26,432 nucleotides of DNA from a virus. A program made the position numbers and the translations under genes. Shown one piece after another: positions 24,372-26,432 of the stretch (its first letter is position 1; the number at the start of each line of letters is the position of its first letter). The stretch is from positions 1 to 26,432 of the IMG/VR virus record IMGVR_UViG_3300027573_000101; one strand, given 5' to 3'. The notes under the pieces were generated by a model. The model had not been told where the DNA came from. It saw only the letters and a list, made by a program, of their open reading frames with translations, and made no database searches.

Positions 24372-24832
24372 TAGTTAACTCGTTCACTACTCGGCGCATT
24401 CGCCGGTATATCCTCATTCTGCCTGGATAAAGAGGCGGGGAGCTGCCGGGGAATCGGTTCAATCACGGTCATAGTTATCATCTGAGGCATAGTCCGTGCA
24501 TCCGGAGGAGTTTCCTTCGGGTCAGCCCACACCTCAGGAGCCGCCCGCCTCAGAGCCTGCATGAGTACCTTAGACCTGACTGGATCTTCTGTGGTTAGCA
24601 CATCAGCCTCAAGCCGATACACCCGCTGAGCCATCGCGAGTTCGACATCATAGCCAAATGTGGGATGGTTATCGACCCATTGGGCCGCGACCCTATATGG
24701 GATTCCTGCTTTGCCAGCAGAGGCTCTTAGACTGAAGCCATCTTTGACTGTGTCCAAGACTATCTGGGCGATGTCCGCATTGTAGATGGCGGAGGTGCCT
24801 ACCCACTCGAGTTCGTTGCGCCGGTCCTGCAT
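24371..24832 (-). CDS. terS: Terminase small subunit-like protein (153 aa)
   Basis: I start at ATG 24832, which forms TAATG with the preceding stop. The N-terminal third has a helix-turn-helix, IVLDTVKDGFSLRASAGKAG followed by IPYRVAAQWVDNHPTFGYDV, the pattern of small terminase DNA-recognition domains. A helical oligomerisation part follows (YRLEADVLTTEDPVRSKVLM). The C-terminus is Pro-rich and disordered-looking. Small terminases bind the packaging site and hand the DNA to the large subunit. Position upstream of terL in the late operon agrees. Confidence 0.8.
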   Translation of the reverse strand: MQDRRNELEWVGTSAIYNADIAQIVLDTVKDGFSLRASAGKAGIPYRVAAQWVDNHPTFGYDVELAMAQRVYRLEADVLTTEDPVRSKVLMQALRRAAPEVWADPKETPPDARTMPQMITMTVIEPIPRQLPASLSRQNEDIPANAPSSERVN

Positions 24833-25161
24833 TATACCCCGTGAGTCCCTGACCAATAATCTATACAACTCCTTGGGCTGTGTCGAGTATTTTCCGCTGG
24901 AGTTGTATCACACAAGTTATCAATCCAATTATGAGTCTTATCTCTATCTATATGACCTATTACTTTAGGCCAGTACCCATGAACGAAAAACCAAGCTAGT
25001 CTATGTTCATAAATATTTCCAACTCGTCGATACCCATCTACATCTACATAGCCTGCTCGTTTACCTGCGCGATAACCAGTTTTATAGATAAATATTCCCT
25101 TTGTGGGATTATAGGAAAACCTTTGTTTAAGATCACCGTCCATAATATTACAGTATGGCAC
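24832..25161 (-). CDS. HNH endonuclease, apparently truncated at the C-terminus (109 aa)
   Basis: Resembles free-standing HNH homing-type nucleases (HNH_3-like). An N-terminal beta part has FSYNPTKGIFIYKTGYRAG and GYVDVDGYRRV. HRLAWFFVHGYWP contributes the first His, and VIGHIDRDKTHNWIDNLCDT the second His and Asn, with a Gly where Asp is usual before the second His. PAENTRH and SGTHGV end the protein. Relatives usually continue after SG-x-x-GV with another ~25-40 residues, so the tail is missing. The TAATG joint to terS and the position suit a nuclease that invaded the packaging cassette, or a packaging-associated HNH. Ribosome site weak. Confidence 0.7.
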   Translation of the reverse strand: MPYCNIMDGDLKQRFSYNPTKGIFIYKTGYRAGKRAGYVDVDGYRRVGNIYEHRLAWFFVHGYWPKVIGHIDRDKTHNWIDNLCDTTPAENTRHSPRSCIDYWSGTHGV

Positions 25162-25272
25162 ACTTTGGACCTGGTGACAAGGGGTGGGGGTTGTGGCAAA
25201 TTGCCGCAGACTGTCATTACGTAGCGTAAGTCTAATTTCGAGGGGCGCACGGTGGGTGTGATGAGAAGAGGC

Positions 25273-25294
25273 AGGAAAAGGAGGAGGAGGGGGG
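25273..25294. repeat. Polypurine tract (22 nt)
   Basis: The plus strand has 22 consecutive purines (25273-25294), rich in GGA/GAGG, just left of the GA-free island. The opposite strand would be a pyrimidine stretch in the late transcript. It could form triplex or other non-B structure or mark a boundary. I have no functional evidence. The remaining bases of 25162-25313 contain only a short palindrome, TTACG-TAG-CGTAA (25217-25229), and no convincing promoter. Confidence 0.5.
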
Positions 25295-25331
25295 CCTTAC
25301 GAAGTTACTTTTCTACTAGGTAGGCAACGCC

Positions 25332-25433
25332 GCCTAGCCTAGGCAACTTTACCTATATGTGCTACTAAGCCTAGGTTAGGTATACTTACCTATATAAACA
25401 AATATACCTAGCATAGGGTTAATATGCTAGGTA
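25332..25433. repeat. Array of CCTAG/TAGGTA palindromes and hairpins
   Basis: The non-coding part of the island is built of related motifs: GCCTAG-C-CTAGGC (25332-25344), the repeats TAGGCAAC (25321-25328, 25340-25347) and TTACCTATAT (25349-25358, 25386-25395), TAGGTA-TACT-TACCTA (25377-25392), and the perfect 11-bp inverted repeat TACCTAGCATA/TATGCTAGGTA (25405-25415, 25423-25433). They could be operators, iterons or RNA hairpins. No gene of plausible length lies in 25162-25487. Confidence 0.6.
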
Positions 25434-25445
25434 CAAACAGGCAAC

Positions 25446-25477
25446 AAAAATGGCCTAGGTATTGCTACCTAGGCCAT
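25446..25477 (-). terminator. Rho-independent terminator after the gene at 25488-25853
   Basis: A perfect 12-bp stem, ATGGCCTAGGTA/TACCTAGGCCAT (25450-25461 and 25466-25477), with a 4-base loop and TTTTT on its 3' side when read on the minus strand. It lies 10 bases after the stop codon, so it should separate the small upstream transcript from the late operon, which then needs its own promoter between 25162 and 25446. Confidence 0.85.
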
Positions 25478-25487
25478 GCTTTAGTTG

Positions 25488-25853
25488 CTAGGCTGCCTTG
25501 CCAGCCCGTTTAGGGGCTGCTACAGGGGCAGGCGCAGGCGCAGTAGGTAAGCTAGCTACATGCGCCGCAATGGCCTGTACGGTACCGCTAACTGGCGCAG
25601 GCGCGGGCTTGGCAGCAGGGCCAATGGTAATAAAACCATGCTTAGTGTCCCATGCCAAATCTTGCGCAGCGTAGCCTTTACCGGCAAATGCCGCATTGGC
25701 CGGGTCTAGGCATAAAGCCCTATACTGGCCCACTGTAATGCCTTGGTAATACAGGTTAAAACGCCTGTAAGCCTTATTAGGCTGCCCCTTAGCATTAAAT
25801 GGCTGCTTTGGGTTATGGCCAATGTTTACTTTTATTACTAGGTTGTTATCCAT
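25488..25853 (-). CDS. Basic, Glu-free protein in the GA-free island (121 aa)
   Basis: A 121-residue protein with ATG at 25853 and only a distant AGGGG (13 bases upstream). A normal GGAG site would contain GA, which is absent here. Residues 1-78 look like a compact mixed fold (LVIKVNIGHNPKQPF, YRRFNLYYQGITVGQYRALC). Residues 79-121 are an Ala/Pro-rich linker ending in a basic KRAGKAA. There is no Glu and there are just four Asp, giving a strongly basic protein. All Phe are TTT, Ser AGC, Gly never GGA and Arg never CGA/AGA. A terminator follows. A nucleic-acid-binding role would suit the charge but is a guess. Confidence 0.7.
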   Translation of the reverse strand: MDNNLVIKVNIGHNPKQPFNAKGQPNKAYRRFNLYYQGITVGQYRALCLDPANAAFAGKGYAAQDLAWDTKHGFITIGPAAKPAPAPVSGTVQAIAAHVASLPTAPAPAPVAAPKRAGKAA

Positions 25854-26166
25854 GGTAGGTATTTACCCCTAAATGCCAGTTGCCGTAATGGCCCCTGCGC
25901 AATGCCACAATGGCCAGGAAATGTGGCCAAAATAAGGCACACCGCTCATCTGGCCAAATTATTTTTTGTTCCTTCTTTGTTTCATGCCGCAGCGTCAGGT
26001 TCCTGCGGAACGCAGATGCCGGAGGCGGACGCGAGCGAATCAGTTCAAGGCCGTACGGATTCTTTCTACGAAGAATGGACTTGATTCTGTCTACAGATTC
26101 TGTCCGGTCTATCAGGTCCTTCGAGATTTTTTCTGCTCTTCTGATTCTGTCTGTTCTATTGATCAC
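25846..26166 (-). CDS. Doubtful basic ORF (106 aa)
   Basis: A 106-codon frame starting with GTG 26166 and overlapping the next ATG by eight bases, the coupling style of the late operon. The product is very basic and its N-terminal part is a repetitive DRI/DRTESVDRIKS pattern. That part coincides with the repeated GATTCTGTC motifs, and its C-terminal part enters the GA-poor island. No ribosome site at a proper distance (GAGG abuts the start) and no recognised domain. It may be a chance reading of repeats. Confidence 0.3.
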   Translation of the reverse strand: MINRTDRIRRAEKISKDLIDRTESVDRIKSILRRKNPYGLELIRSRPPPASAFRRNLTLRHETKKEQKIIWPDERCALFWPHFLAIVALRRGHYGNWHLGVNTYHG

Positions 26167-26263
26167 CTCGTGTGGATTACGAAGATTGACTCTATCTAAA
26201 TGACTGATATTAGGTCCGCTCGTGTGGTTTACGAAGAATCCAACAGGGGGAAATGACCGAATC
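26037..26263. other. Cluster of eight GANTC sites
   Basis: GANTC occurs at 26037, 26058, 26083, 26096, 26143, 26188, 26236 and 26259: eight in 227 bases, where roughly one is expected by chance. Three are part of a repeated GATTCTGTC (26083, 26096, 26143). Four consecutive sites are 45-48 bases apart. GANTC is the recognition sequence of CcrM-type adenine methyltransferases of Alphaproteobacteria, so the cluster may sense methylation or reflect repeat structure alone. Confidence 0.75.
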
Positions 26264-26290
26264 GGCCCCCTGGATCATGGCTTACGAAGG
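26167..26290. repeat. Imperfect ~53-bp tandem repeats with TTACGAAG
   Basis: CTCGTGTGG-N-TTACGAAGA occurs at 26167 and 26219. AAATGAC-Y-GA follows at 26198 and 26251. TTACGAAG recurs at 26177, 26229 and 26282 (spacing 52 and 53). A related CTACGAAG lies at 26066, about two units upstream, and a further TTACGAAG at 25297. An inverted repeat CAGGGGG/CCCCCTG (26244-26250, 26266-26272) encloses CCGA-A-TCGG in the second unit. These could be binding sites for a regulator or replication initiator. Tiny ATG frames occur in the units, but none is convincing. Confidence 0.65.
26186..26213 (+). promoter_or_regulatory. Weak rightward sigma-70-like promoter candidate
   Basis: TTGACT (26186-26191), a 16-base spacer and TATTAG (26208-26213), preceded by TG one base upstream as in extended -10 promoters. 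Five of six and four of six consensus bases match. It lies inside the repeats and would read out of the window to the right. Sequence match only. Confidence 0.2.
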
Positions 26291-26294
26291 TTGA

Positions 26295-26323
26295 TTGACC
26301 CAGGAAATATTTAAACCTATCCT
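26295..26323 (+). promoter_or_regulatory. Second weak rightward promoter candidate
   Basis: TTGACC (26295-26300), a 17-base spacer and TATCCT (26318-26323). It points to the right, away from all genes here, so a divergent transcript may begin at this edge. The rest of 26324-26432 holds several CCTAG motifs, a tandem ACTATTT pair (26401-26414) and no gene I can support. Confidence 0.2.
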
Positions 26324-26432
26324 AGTCATTCAGACCTAGACGGGGACGGAAAATAGGTATATCAGCCTAGAATGACCCCAAACTTTACGTACCGTCACTT
26401 ACTATTTACTATTTACCATGGCGTTTTGTACT

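Larger units (their letters stand above)
25314..25917. other. GA/TC-free island
   Basis: Over 604 bases the plus strand has zero GA and only four TC (near 25648, 25660, 25705 and 25849). With even base use about 38 of each are expected. The four TC are the minus-strand GA of the four Asp codons in the gene at 25488-25853. The depletion covers intergenic sequence, hairpins, a terminator and synonymous codon positions, so selection or mutation acted on DNA or RNA sequence and not on protein. The edges are abrupt: GA and TC occur up to 25313, and TC becomes common again after about 25945. Confidence 0.95.

Noticed and set aside
25162-25446. A sigma-70 promoter for the late operon
   Set aside because: A promoter is expected here, but no -35/-10 pair with acceptable spacing stands out on the minus strand. 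A phage-specific promoter is possible but not visible to me.
25902-26203. Three overlapping plus-strand frames of 60-97 codons near the right edge
   Set aside because: They are mutually exclusive, lack ribosome sites and recognisable domains, and coincide with the repeats and GANTC cluster. One coding strand cannot be supported.
26016-26292. Series of tiny plus-strand frames ending in similar YE(E/D/G) residues in successive repeats
   Set aside because: The similarity follows from the shared TTACGAAG DNA repeat. Frames are 13-22 codons with stops between them and poor ribosome sites.
26418-26432. ATG GCG TTT TGT ACT at the right edge as the start of a rightward gene
   Set aside because: Only five codons are visible and no ribosome site precedes them.
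1-26432. tRNA and rRNA genes
   Set aside because: No cloverleaf with a GGTTCGA-type T-loop was seen. The UUCG loop near 23602 belongs to a simple hairpin.

Overview
The window is the virion-structure and lysis half of a tailed double-stranded DNA phage (Caudoviricetes), probably a podovirus. It has a P22-type portal, an SU10-type capsid protein, a head-tail adaptor and a transglycosylase-bearing ejection protein. I see no tape measure, sheath or tail-tube genes. The GH19-type endolysin suggests a Gram-negative host. Nothing in the sequence names the host, and I see no integrase or other sign of lysogeny.

Every well-supported gene is on the minus strand, so transcription runs right to left. 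From about 25160 down to 80 the genes are packed with ATGA, TAATG or 8-base stop/start overlaps, as expected of one late operon, and a terminator (11-56) closes it. In order of transcription: truncated HNH nuclease, small terminase, two small unknown genes, a 250-base structured non-coding element, a 41-residue gene, large terminase, methyltransferase, portal, small unknown, scaffold, major capsid protein, an attenuator-like hairpin, four small head-region genes (one Ig-like, one Gp49-like with a possible +1 frameshift), adaptor, fibre base, collagen-like fibre, CxC protein, three-module fibre, glycosyltransferase, endolysin, holin candidate, a second fibre, a beta-sandwich protein, tail hub, two small genes, ejection-type proteins including a transglycosylase, and a 56-residue membrane protein. 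Packaging, head, tail/adsorption, lysis and DNA-ejection functions are therefore co-transcribed. The glycosyltransferase and methyltransferase are non-structural extras set among them.

The right 1.1 kb is different. From 25314 to 25917 the plus strand has no GA dinucleotide and only four TC. Those four are forced by the four Asp codons of the gene inside. The depletion covers intergenic DNA, hairpins, a terminator and coding sequence, so it is a constraint on nucleotides and not on protein. A pure-purine tract lies just left of it. On the right are a dense cluster of GANTC sites and ~53-bp imperfect repeats carrying TTACGAAG. I consider this the most unusual signal in the window. The second is the chain of five hairpins between 23418 and 23665, just ahead of the large terminase, a candidate packaging site or regulatory/packaging RNA.
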